Below, in pieces: positions 27,948-35,535 of a DNA stretch of 64,000 nt; positions within the stretch are counted from its first letter, which is position 1; each line of letters begins with the position of its first letter. Below the pieces are notes generated by a model that was not told the DNA's origin, searched no databases, and was given only the letters and a program-made list of their open reading frames with translations. This DNA is from Mycobacterium aquaticum (GTDB lineage Bacteria; Actinomycetota; Actinomycetes; Mycobacteriales; Mycobacteriaceae). The stretch is taken from positions 62,001 to 126,000 of the forward strand of contig NZ_MVHF01000016.1 in the NCBI RefSeq assembly GCF_002086485.1, read 5' to 3'. The position numbers and the translations under genes are program-made.

Positions 27948-28140
27948 TTACCTGCCAGCCGCAATTGGATGACGGTGGCCCAGTCCGATGACGCCCCGAG
28001 CCGCGGGGATCATGGCGAGCATGCCCAAGAATGTATTCAACATGATTGTGCCGTCGAGCGTTATCTGCAGCGAAGTTCCGGCTCCGGCAGCGCTGGTGAC
28101 GGGGCGCGCCGTCGAGGGCTTCGACGCGGTCGTGCAGGAC
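27948..28140 (-). pseudogene. Fossil of a histidine-kinase C-terminus
   Basis: Downstream of the receiver-only gene, the minus strand reads LHDRVEALDG in one frame, then TSAAGAGTSLQITLDG in the next. This is the end of a NarX/DesK-type HATPase domain (compare GLKDRVEALGGRIDI...GTTLSIEI in the intact kinase at 30062). One frameshift separates the two pieces and the rest of the kinase is missing. It indicates that a kinase gene followed the receiver gene before a deletion. Confidence 0.6.
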
Positions 28141-28146
28141 GATCAG

Positions 28147-28605
28147 TTAGTCTGCGTCGATCGCCGCATCGAGAAGACACCTCACGCTGTCCGCTGACAG
28201 GTCAACCTTCGACACGAAACCGAGCGCGGCGCTGACTGCGATCATGTCGGCGAACTCTGTCTCGGCGTGGGTGGAGGTCAGTATCACCGGGGAGGCCGCT
28301 CGCCCGTCGGCGAGCTGGTTGGCCAGATCGAAACCGCTCTCGTCGCCGAGGTGGATGTCCACGACCGTGACGTCCGGCTTGAGCCGTTCCACGCAGCTCA
28401 ACGCTTCAGGGATTGTCGATGCGGCACCGACGATGTTGATGCCCTGCTGGCGGAGAAATCGTGCCGCCGTGTGAACGAACGCCGGATTGTCATCGACTAT
28501 CACGCAGCGCAATGGCTGCTGCTCAGAGGGCAGAACTTCAGTGTGACCGGCAAGGGCTTGTTCACACAGTGCAGATAGCCCCAATTCGGCTGCCCGATCA
28601 GGCAT
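28147..28605 (-). CDS. Receiver-only (single-domain) response regulator
   Basis: 152 residues. A 33-residue N-terminal extension is followed by a CheY-like receiver starting RCVIVDDNPAFV. The phospho-acceptor is Asp83 in VVDIHLGDESG; switch Thr in ILTSTH and Lys in FVSKVD. There is no output domain. ATG 28605 overlaps the upstream membrane-ferritin-like gene by 8 bp, so the two form an operon. A histidine-kinase fossil follows it. It could act as a phosphate sink or relay for another kinase, such as the one at 30062. Confidence 0.85.
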   Translation of the reverse strand: MPDRAAELGLSALCEQALAGHTEVLPSEQQPLRCVIVDDNPAFVHTAARFLRQQGINIVGAASTIPEALSCVERLKPDVTVVDIHLGDESGFDLANQLADGRAASPVILTSTHAETEFADMIAVSAALGFVSKVDLSADSVRCLLDAAIDAD

Positions 28606-29716
28606 GAGCACCAGCTCCCGCCCAGTGACCGATGATGAAAACGAGGACCGCAGCGCCGCCGCCAATGAGTAGTTGGCGCGCCCCGCCGCGCAGCGCGCTT
28701 CGGCCGTTGATATGCCCGATCGTCGCGCCGACAGCGAACAGCGCCGCGCCCGCCGAAGCGATGGCGGCGAACAGCGCCGCCATACCTGAGCCGAACGCAA
28801 ACGGCAGCACCACCACTACCGCGCCGGCGGCGAACGCGAGCAGGCTGGAGGCGGCCGCCGACCACGGCGAGCCGAGTTGGTCGGGATCGAGTCCAAGCTC
28901 TTCGCGAACCATGGTGTCCAGCGCGGTGTCGCGATCGGCCATGATGGTGACAGCGACCCGTTGAGCTTCCTGCACGTCGAGGCCTTTGGCTCGATAGATC
29001 AGAGCCAGCTCTTCGACTTCGGCCTCGGGGTCGTCGCGCAACTCCTCTGATTCCAGGCTGATTTCGCGTTCGTAGGACTCTTTCTGGCTTCGCATCGAGA
29101 TGTATTCGCCGGCGGCCATTGAGAACGCCCCAGCCAACAGTCCGGCCAGTCCTGCGAACAGGATGGTCGAACCCGCCGCGCCTGAGCCGGCGAATCCCAT
29201 CACCAGCGAGGTGTTGGACACCAACCCGTCGTTGACGCCGAACACCGCTGCGCGCAACGCCCCTGACCGATCGCCTCGGTGCCAGCGTTCGCGGCGCCGA
29301 ATGCTGCTCGGGTCCGTTTCTCGTAGATGGGTGAGCACGCGGGCATGTGAGCGTTCGTCGACGGCCATGGCCGCAGTCGCGTCTGCGTCGCCCTGATACA
29401 GCCCGGCATCGGCCTCCTCGGCACGTTCAAGGAAGGGCAGCACCGCGGCGATCGAGAACCAGCACGCGACCCAACCCATCAATCGGGTGCGCAGTCTGGT
29501 GCGAGGTGCATCAGGCACAAGCTCTCCGAGCTCGGTGAGCTTGTCGGCCCAGTGAGCGGCATGCTTGCGCTCGACGGCGGCCAGCTCGGTAAGTATCTTT
29601 TGTTGCTCGCCACTGGCAGCGTCGGCCAGCCGGGTGTAGAGCGCCGCGCTGCGTTGCTCGGATGCCAAGAGTTCGCGATATCGGCCGACCTGCGTTGGCT
29701 TACCAGGAGTTGTCAT
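28598..29716 (-). CDS. Ferritin-like/VIT1 fusion membrane protein (MbfA/rubrerythrin type)
   Basis: 372 residues. The N-terminal ~150 residues form a ferritin-like four-helix domain with carboxylate/histidine pairs (LLASEQRSAALY, AAVERKHAAHWAD, AVDERSHARVL). The C-terminal part is a VIT1/CCC1-type membrane domain (GVNDGLVSNTSLVMGF, AGEYISMRSQKE) with about five hydrophobic segments. This fusion is known from iron/manganese exporters of the MbfA group, which protect against iron and peroxide. It shares an operon with the receiver-only gene. The GCTAGC palindrome lies about 200 bp upstream. Confidence 0.87.
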   Translation of the reverse strand: MTTPGKPTQVGRYRELLASEQRSAALYTRLADAASGEQQKILTELAAVERKHAAHWADKLTELGELVPDAPRTRLRTRLMGWVACWFSIAAVLPFLERAEEADAGLYQGDADATAAMAVDERSHARVLTHLRETDPSSIRRRERWHRGDRSGALRAAVFGVNDGLVSNTSLVMGFAGSGAAGSTILFAGLAGLLAGAFSMAAGEYISMRSQKESYEREISLESEELRDDPEAEVEELALIYRAKGLDVQEAQRVAVTIMADRDTALDTMVREELGLDPDQLGSPWSAAASSLLAFAAGAVVVVLPFAFGSGMAALFAAIASAGAALFAVGATIGHINGRSALRGGARQLLIGGGAAVLVFIIGHWAGAGAHA

Positions 29717-30061
29717 GGTTCAAGAGTCGATGTGGACCCGGCAGATGTCTGCACGGCAGGCATCCATACTCTTTTCCTGCAGGTGGTAATCCGTTGCGGC
29801 AGTGACGTTCATCGGCGCTGAGACGTTGTGTGCGCGCAGCGATCGCATGTGAGGGTGGTCTCATCGCGATACCGAATCGGAGTTACGGGCGGCTTCGGGT
29901 GCGCTCGAAATCTTCCAGCTAGCTGGAATGACCGATACGCACCAGCGGTGAGGACAATCGTGCCGTCGGTGCCTAGCGTTGAGCTCAGGGACTCTGGATT
30001 GGGAAAACCACCCCGTCGAGCGGATTCGCTGACGGGCTCTCGAGAAGCGAACGAATGTTTG
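29717..30061. promoter_or_regulatory. Divergent promoter region with a 16-bp palindrome
   Basis: Between the ferritin-like gene (-) and the kinase gene (+). The perfect palindrome TTCCAGCTAGCTGGAA (29913-29928) includes GCTAGCTGGAATG (29918-29930), the fourth copy of GCYARCYGGAATK. An open frame exists upstream of 30062, but its sequence does not look like protein and it would bury the palindrome. Confidence 0.5.
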
Positions 30062-31630
30062 ATGACTGCGACGACACTCAGTAAGCCGTCGGTCCGGCGG
30101 ACCACGACAGGACGCCGATCGTGCAGCGCACGTGTGGCGTCCGTGATGGCGCGCCCGAGTCCACCGCTGTGGCTGGGAATTATCACCGCCGCGGTGCTGA
30201 TCCTCGCCGAAACCACGCTCGTCGAGCAGCTGGAACGCGTCGGACCGGGCATGATCTTCGGCGCGGTGTATTTGCTCGGCGTACTGGTGATCTCGTACGG
30301 CTGGGGCCTTGGACTGGCGGTCACCACCACGGTCCTCAGTGCCGCGGTGTATTTGGAGGTCCATCTCGCCGCCGATCACGGGCTCCTGCCGGCCAATCCG
30401 CAGAACCTCATCGCGGTAGCGGTCTTCGTGCCGACCGCACTGTTGGCCAACGTTCTAGGGGCACAGGCGCGGTCGCGTGCCGCCGAAGCCCGTCGCGCCG
30501 CCATGCAGGTCAACGAATTGGCGCACAGGCAGTCCGCGTTGCGGCGAGTGGCCACCCTGGTCGCCCGCGGTGTCTCAGCGGACCAGATCTTCACCGCAGT
30601 TGCCGACGAAGTGGCCAATGCGCTGGGCGTAGGCAACGCGACGCTGCTGCGTTACCTCGGTATCGGCGCGGCCGAGATCGTCGCTGCTCATGACGAAGGA
30701 CCCAATAGCATGCCGGTTGGCGCGCGCTTGACGCTGGAGGGGGATAACGTCGCGGCGTTGGTGCAGCGGACCGGCACGGCAGCGCGGATGGACAGCCACG
30801 CGCACGCCACCGGTTCGGCAGCCGCACTGATCCGGCAACTGGGGTTCGTCTCCGGGGTTGGGGCACCCATCGTCGTCGACGGTCGGCTATGGGGTACAGC
30901 GATCGTCGGGTTCGCGAGGCCCGAGCCACCACCGCCCGACACCGAAGAACGGCTGAACGAGTTCGCCGAACTGGTGGCGACGGCGATCGCGAACGCCGAA
31001 TCACGTGGCGAGCTGATGGCCTCGCGGGCCCGCATCGTGACCGCCGGCGACGAGGCACGGCGCCGTATCGAACGCGATCTGCATGATGGAGCACAACAGC
31101 GCCTTGTTACCTTGGCGCTGCGTGTCCGATCCCTGCAGGCGTCGCTACCGTCGGATAGCGACCTGGGCGGCCAGCTCGCCGATGTCGGCGATGGTCTTGC
31201 CGAGGCGTGCGAGGAGCTGCGCCAGGTTTCGCACGGAATCCACCCAGCGGTGTTGTCGCAGGGCGGGCTGCAGCCGGCACTGAGTGCGCTTCGGCGCCGT
31301 GCAGCCATGCCCGTGCGGCTCAGCGTCGATGTCGAGCGGCGACTGCCCGAGTCCGTCGAGGTGGCCGCATATTATGTCGTCGCAGAAGCGTTGACTAACG
31401 CCGCCAAGCACGCTCGAGCATCCGAGGTCACCGTCGACGTGTCTGCCGACAACAGGCTGTTGCGCCTGTCAGTGACCGACGACGGTGTTGGTGGGGCCGG
31501 CGCCGGTGGGGGATCCGGACTCATCGGGCTCAAGGACCGCGTAGAGGCACTCGGAGGACGCATCGACATCACCAGCCGCGACCATCAGGGCACCACTCTT
31601 TCCATCGAGATTCCCTGTGCTGCAACATAA
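30062..31630 (+). CDS. Membrane GAF-domain sensor histidine kinase (HisKA_3/NarX-DesK type)
   Basis: 522 residues from ATG 30062 (ATG 30146 is also possible). About three or four transmembrane segments lie near residues 35-125 (LWLGIITAAVLILAETT..., GMIFGAVYLLGVLVISYGW). A GAF domain (about 160-310) follows, then the HisKA_3 dimerisation helix with the phospho-histidine at His341 in IERDLHDGAQQRL. The HATPase_c domain has EALTNAAKHA (N box) and DDGVGG (G box) and ends GLKDRVEALGG. Kinases of this type phosphorylate NarL-type regulators, so the orphan regulator at 19079 is the likely partner. Confidence 0.9.
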   Translation: MTATTLSKPSVRRTTTGRRSCSARVASVMARPSPPLWLGIITAAVLILAETTLVEQLERVGPGMIFGAVYLLGVLVISYGWGLGLAVTTTVLSAAVYLEVHLAADHGLLPANPQNLIAVAVFVPTALLANVLGAQARSRAAEARRAAMQVNELAHRQSALRRVATLVARGVSADQIFTAVADEVANALGVGNATLLRYLGIGAAEIVAAHDEGPNSMPVGARLTLEGDNVAALVQRTGTAARMDSHAHATGSAAALIRQLGFVSGVGAPIVVDGRLWGTAIVGFARPEPPPPDTEERLNEFAELVATAIANAESRGELMASRARIVTAGDEARRRIERDLHDGAQQRLVTLALRVRSLQASLPSDSDLGGQLADVGDGLAEACEELRQVSHGIHPAVLSQGGLQPALSALRRRAAMPVRLSVDVERRLPESVEVAAYYVVAEALTNAAKHARASEVTVDVSADNRLLRLSVTDDGVGGAGAGGGSGLIGLKDRVEALGGRIDITSRDHQGTTLSIEIPCAAT

Positions 31631-31871
31631 CCATCAACATTGCGGAGAAAGCGGGGTTTAGTCGACGACGATCAGGCTCGAATCGATGCAGGTCATGCGG
31701 ATCTGGCTGCTGCTACGAACTGATCAGGCGACATCCTGAAGTGCTACTTCGACTTTGAGTGCCCTCCAGCTGCCAGTATGGCAGCGTTGCCTATGCGCAC
31801 GAAATGCGTGCGCAGCGGCCGGGTCAGGTATACCGACCCTCCGGCGTCGGTCCGCCGTTTGTCGCGGGAGC

Positions 31872-32693
31872 TTATCCCCTGCTAGCGGGTGACTGTTGAC
31901 TTCTGCGTTGACGCTCGACGTAACCAATTGAAATCCTGTTCAGCAGGGTCGGTGACAGGCGTCCGAGCATCCACGCAACTGATGCGCGCGCTGGCCTGAC
32001 GAGTAACGCCTTATGCGCTTCGACGGCGCGCAAGGTGTCTGCGGCCAGGCGATCGGGCGGGTAACCGCGCGACGTTCGATGTCCCCGGAAGAAGTACTCG
32101 CGTCCATCGAAGCCCCCTACAGCGCCTTTGTCCAAGATGGGTGTCTCTACAGCGCCGGGACAGACGGCGAGTACGCCGATTCCGTGGGCGGCAGCTTCAG
32201 CTCGCAAGGATAGTGAAAGGCCAACCACGGCATGTTTGGTTGCCACATAACTGCTGAGTTGCCCTGCGGCAGTCAAACCGGCAAGGGAAGCTGTGTTGAT
32301 GATGTGACCGGCCTTTTGCGCAATCATCACAGGGTAAGCGGCGGCGATACCGTGCACGACCCCGCGAAGGTTGACGTCGATAATCGAATTCCATTGTTGC
32401 AGCGAGAGTTTCTCGGTATCGCCGCCCCAGAAGATGCCAGCGTTGTTGAACATGAAGTCGAGTCGCCCGGCGCGATCGAGTACATCATCGACTGTCCGTT
32501 GGACAGCCACGGCGTCCGTCACGTCAAGTTTCACCGCTACGCCTCCGGTCGCCGCCGCGACCGATTCGGCGGCGCTGCCGTCGATGTCGGCGCAGACAAC
32601 CTTTGCGCCTCTGTCAGCAAGCGCGCGGGACAGTGCAGCACCTATGCCGGAACCAGCTCCAGTGACTATTGCATGCTTGCCGACAAAACTCAT
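31872..32693 (-). CDS. Short-chain dehydrogenase/reductase
   Basis: Classical SDR, 273 residues: TGAGSGIG cofactor loop near residues 10-17, NNAG near 86, catalytic SLAGLTAAGQLSSYVATK (Ser...Tyr-x3-Lys). ATG 32693 is preceded by GGGAG at good spacing. A GTG at 32816 in the same frame overlaps the fadD stop (GTGA) and would add 41 residues, so a coupled longer form cannot be excluded. Last gene of the minus-strand set FadE, SMP-30, FadD, SDR; probably oxidises a hydroxyl of a CoA-linked or free catabolite. Confidence 0.88.
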   Translation of the reverse strand: MSFVGKHAIVTGAGSGIGAALSRALADRGAKVVCADIDGSAAESVAAATGGVAVKLDVTDAVAVQRTVDDVLDRAGRLDFMFNNAGIFWGGDTEKLSLQQWNSIIDVNLRGVVHGIAAAYPVMIAQKAGHIINTASLAGLTAAGQLSSYVATKHAVVGLSLSLRAEAAAHGIGVLAVCPGAVETPILDKGAVGGFDGREYFFRGHRTSRGYPPDRLAADTLRAVEAHKALLVRPARASVAWMLGRLSPTLLNRISIGYVERQRRSQQSPASRG

Positions 32694-32812
32694 TGATGTC
32701 TCCCGTGCGGTCAGGGGCTGCCAGTTCCACTGGCGGGCAACATGTTCGGAGAACGCCAGCAGGCGATGTCGGGGAACCTCGCGCTCCAGCCATGCCATGA
32801 GAACGGACGTTC

Positions 32813-34519
32813 TCACCTTGCTGCTGCGTCGGTGAAGCGGTTTCGTAACGCGAGTCGATGTATTTTCTCGCTGGCGTTGCGGGGCAGCGGGTCGGCCGAC
32901 AGGAGGATGTACTTCGGGACCTTGAATGAGGGTAGTTGGGCAGCGAGATGCTGACGTAGATCTCCCTCGGTCATCGACCCGATGTCGAACGGGTGACAGA
33001 CCAGAACCAGTTCTTCGCCCATTGTGTCATCGGGCACGCCGAATGCCGCGGCCTCCTTTATTTCGGGATGACGATAGGCGACGTTCTCAATTTCAATCGG
33101 GTAGATATTTTCGCCACCTCGAATGACGATATCTTTTATTCGACCGGTGATGTGCAAAAAACCGTTCTCATCGATATGTCCCACATCGCCAGTTCGCAGC
33201 CATCCGTCATTTGTGAATGCCTGCTGGGTCATTGCCTCTTGATGCCAGTAGCCCGGTGTAACTGTGACGCCCCGCAATTGCACCTCACCGGCGATCCCGT
33301 CAGAGTCTGGAGTGTCTGCGATACGCACGTCCATGATCGGTGAAGGAATGCCGCAAGCGAGCGGTGCAAGGTCGAAAACCGGACCGCTCATTGCTGCGCA
33401 CATCGCGGTGGTCTCGGTCATTCCATAGCCGGCGGAACGGATCACGATACCGAGGCGTTGTTCAACGAGACCCGGTAGGTCGGCCGGGGTAGCGGCGCCT
33501 GCGGCAGATATCCGTGAGAGTGACGACACGTCCGTGTTGATGAATTCCGGGTGCGTCAGAAGGTCTTTCAAGATGGCCGGTACGGTGGCCATCATTGTTA
33601 CCTTCTCCCGAGCTATGAGTTGCAGGGCTTCGCGGGCATCCCATTTGCGCATCAACACGACCTTTTGCCCGAGCATGCCGGGCAGCAGAAAGCCGCTGAG
33701 TAGGCCTGTGGCATGGAACAGCGGTACCGTCACCAATCCAGATTCTGCGGTGGCGCCACCACGCAGGTCCATTGAGCCGCCCATTTCGATGCCCAAAGCG
33801 CCCAAGAAGATCATGTTCATGATTGCCTGGCCGATTGCGACATGGCGATAGATAACGCCCTTCGGGCGCCCCGTGCTTCCAGAGGTGTACATGAGTAGCG
33901 CGGTGTCGGAATTTGCGGGAGAGGCGGGCAGGCACTGTCCGCCGCGGTTGCGGGCGATGAGCGCAGAAAGGAGAGTGGTTCGAAGGTGGGCTTCGATGTC
34001 GAGGCGGCCCTCGACGTCACTGAGAATGATGTCGACTGATTCGAACTCAGTTGACTGGCCGGCCAACGCGGCCCGAGTTGCGTCCGCAGCCATGACCTTT
34101 GCGCCGCAATCTCGCACCGTGAATTCCAGTTCCTCTGCGGATCCCCAACTGTTTATCGGTACGACCACGGCGCCGATGCGTGCTGCTGCGGCAAAAATAA
34201 CCATCCAATCTATGCAGTTGCGCATGGCAATCGCAACGCGATCACCGGGCCTGATCTTGAATTCTTGTTGCAAGGCTGCCGCAAGCACTTCCGCGTCATC
34301 CATGAATTGGCGGTAGGTCATACGGTGGTTCTCAAACACAAGGAATTCGCGATCACCATGATGTGTCAACATTGCCAAAAGGTCGGGCAGTGTTTCGGCC
34401 GCATTCGTGAATGCTTTGAATCGCTCGCCTGAGATGTAACGCTCCCCGACGGCGAACGGGCCCGAGGGTGCGGTAAATCTGTTGATAGTCTCGTGAACGG
34501 CACTTGCGGTGATGGTCAA
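32813..34519 (-). CDS. Acyl-CoA synthetase (FadD-type AMP-forming ligase)
   Basis: Activates a carboxylic acid to its CoA thioester. 568 residues from TTG 34519, selected because AGGAGCAGAC lies just upstream; an open extension to 34621 has no ribosome site. Motifs: LLMYTSGSTGRPKGVIYRH (P-loop), SAGYGMTETTAMC, WLRTGDVG, GRIKDIVIRGGENIYP and the late Lys in PRNASEKIHR. It overlaps the SDR reading frame by 4 bp if the GTG start is used. It probably activates the substrate for the fused FadE encoded upstream. Confidence 0.92.
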   Translation of the reverse strand: MTITASAVHETINRFTAPSGPFAVGERYISGERFKAFTNAAETLPDLLAMLTHHGDREFLVFENHRMTYRQFMDDAEVLAAALQQEFKIRPGDRVAIAMRNCIDWMVIFAAAARIGAVVVPINSWGSAEELEFTVRDCGAKVMAADATRAALAGQSTEFESVDIILSDVEGRLDIEAHLRTTLLSALIARNRGGQCLPASPANSDTALLMYTSGSTGRPKGVIYRHVAIGQAIMNMIFLGALGIEMGGSMDLRGGATAESGLVTVPLFHATGLLSGFLLPGMLGQKVVLMRKWDAREALQLIAREKVTMMATVPAILKDLLTHPEFINTDVSSLSRISAAGAATPADLPGLVEQRLGIVIRSAGYGMTETTAMCAAMSGPVFDLAPLACGIPSPIMDVRIADTPDSDGIAGEVQLRGVTVTPGYWHQEAMTQQAFTNDGWLRTGDVGHIDENGFLHITGRIKDIVIRGGENIYPIEIENVAYRHPEIKEAAAFGVPDDTMGEELVLVCHPFDIGSMTEGDLRQHLAAQLPSFKVPKYILLSADPLPRNASEKIHRLALRNRFTDAAAR

Positions 34520-34668
34520 GTCTGCTCCTGGTGCGGCTCGGAGGGGGTCGGCGGCCAACGAGGCCGAGTTATTTGAAGGTCCGTTTATCGGCGGGGCGGT
34601 GCGGTGGAACCTTGGGCGCATTGTTTGCGACAGGGAGACCGTCGTGGGCTCATCCGGGTATGACCGGA

Positions 34669-35535
34669 TCAGGGCTTGCCGGCTCCTGGGGCATCAACAG
34701 ATATGTGGACGATCCGCCCGGTGGACGTCTTGTGCGTATCTGAACGATGCCACGCATCGGCGACGCACACGTATAGGCTGCGCCGATCTACTCCGCCAAG
34801 CACACATGCAAGCACAAACTGACCGAGATGGTAGTCGTGTGTGATTACGTTGTCCTCGACGCGGAGAACGCGCTTGTTTATCGAATCTGCGACCCACCGG
34901 CCGTCGTCGGCGTCCAGGCATATTCCATCGGGTGCGCAGAATGAGAAAGCGTTGGTCGCTGGGAGTATCTCGGCGATGCGATCCGAAAGTACTTGGTCTT
35001 TGAGAGAGTAGCTACTCAGTTGGCCCGCGCCGGACTCGGCAACGACCACTCTGTCTTCGGTGGCGTTCACCGCGATTCCATTCGGCACCATTAGGCCGGT
35101 GGCGGCCGTCCAGGTGTCGCCCTCGGGTCCGATCGCGATGATCTCGGTGGGTTTGGGCTCAGGTTGATCCGCATCGAGGTCGAAGCCGAGCTGGGTTACG
35201 AACGCGGTCCCGTTTGACGTGACGATCATGTCGTTGATTTGGTGCGGCGCCGCCGATCGCAGGTCGGCGTGCACGATGGCGGAACCGTCCTTGATTCGAT
35301 ATACGACGCGCCCGACCATGCCGGCGACAAGGAGGTCACCGTTGGGCAGCCAGCCGAGGCCGGCCGGCTCGTCATCTGCGAACTCGTGGACGACAGTGAG
35401 GCGGTGCGCCGCATCTAGGCAGTACACACGCTGCCCGCGGATGTCGGAGAACCACAGTCTCCCGTCATGCCACCGCGGACATTCGGGCATGACCAGGCCG
35501 TCGACTACCACGTCGAACTCCACTGGCTGCATCAT
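34669..35535 (-). CDS. SMP-30/gluconolactonase-family hydrolase
   Basis: Six-bladed beta-propeller of 288 residues; members hydrolyse lactones or esters with a divalent metal. Metal-site regions: MPECPRW near residue 16 (Glu), APHQINDMIV and MVPNGIAVN (Asn), and an FCAPDGICLD segment with the Asp. The ATG pair at 35535/35532 overlaps the stop of the fused FadE (ATGATGA), so translation is coupled. In this set it could open a lactone formed during ring or side-chain degradation. No signal peptide, so cytosolic. Confidence 0.88.
   Translation of the reverse strand: MMQPVEFDVVVDGLVMPECPRWHDGRLWFSDIRGQRVYCLDAAHRLTVVHEFADDEPAGLGWLPNGDLLVAGMVGRVVYRIKDGSAIVHADLRSAAPHQINDMIVTSNGTAFVTQLGFDLDADQPEPKPTEIIAIGPEGDTWTAATGLMVPNGIAVNATEDRVVVAESGAGQLSSYSLKDQVLSDRIAEILPATNAFSFCAPDGICLDADDGRWVADSINKRVLRVEDNVITHDYHLGQFVLACVLGGVDRRSLYVCVADAWHRSDTHKTSTGRIVHISVDAPGAGKP

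Noticed and set aside
31631..31871. Possible small gene downstream of the histidine kinase
   Set aside because: Only short, non-conserved frames without ribosome sites; a weak inverted repeat CCGAC...GTCGG is the only structure seen.
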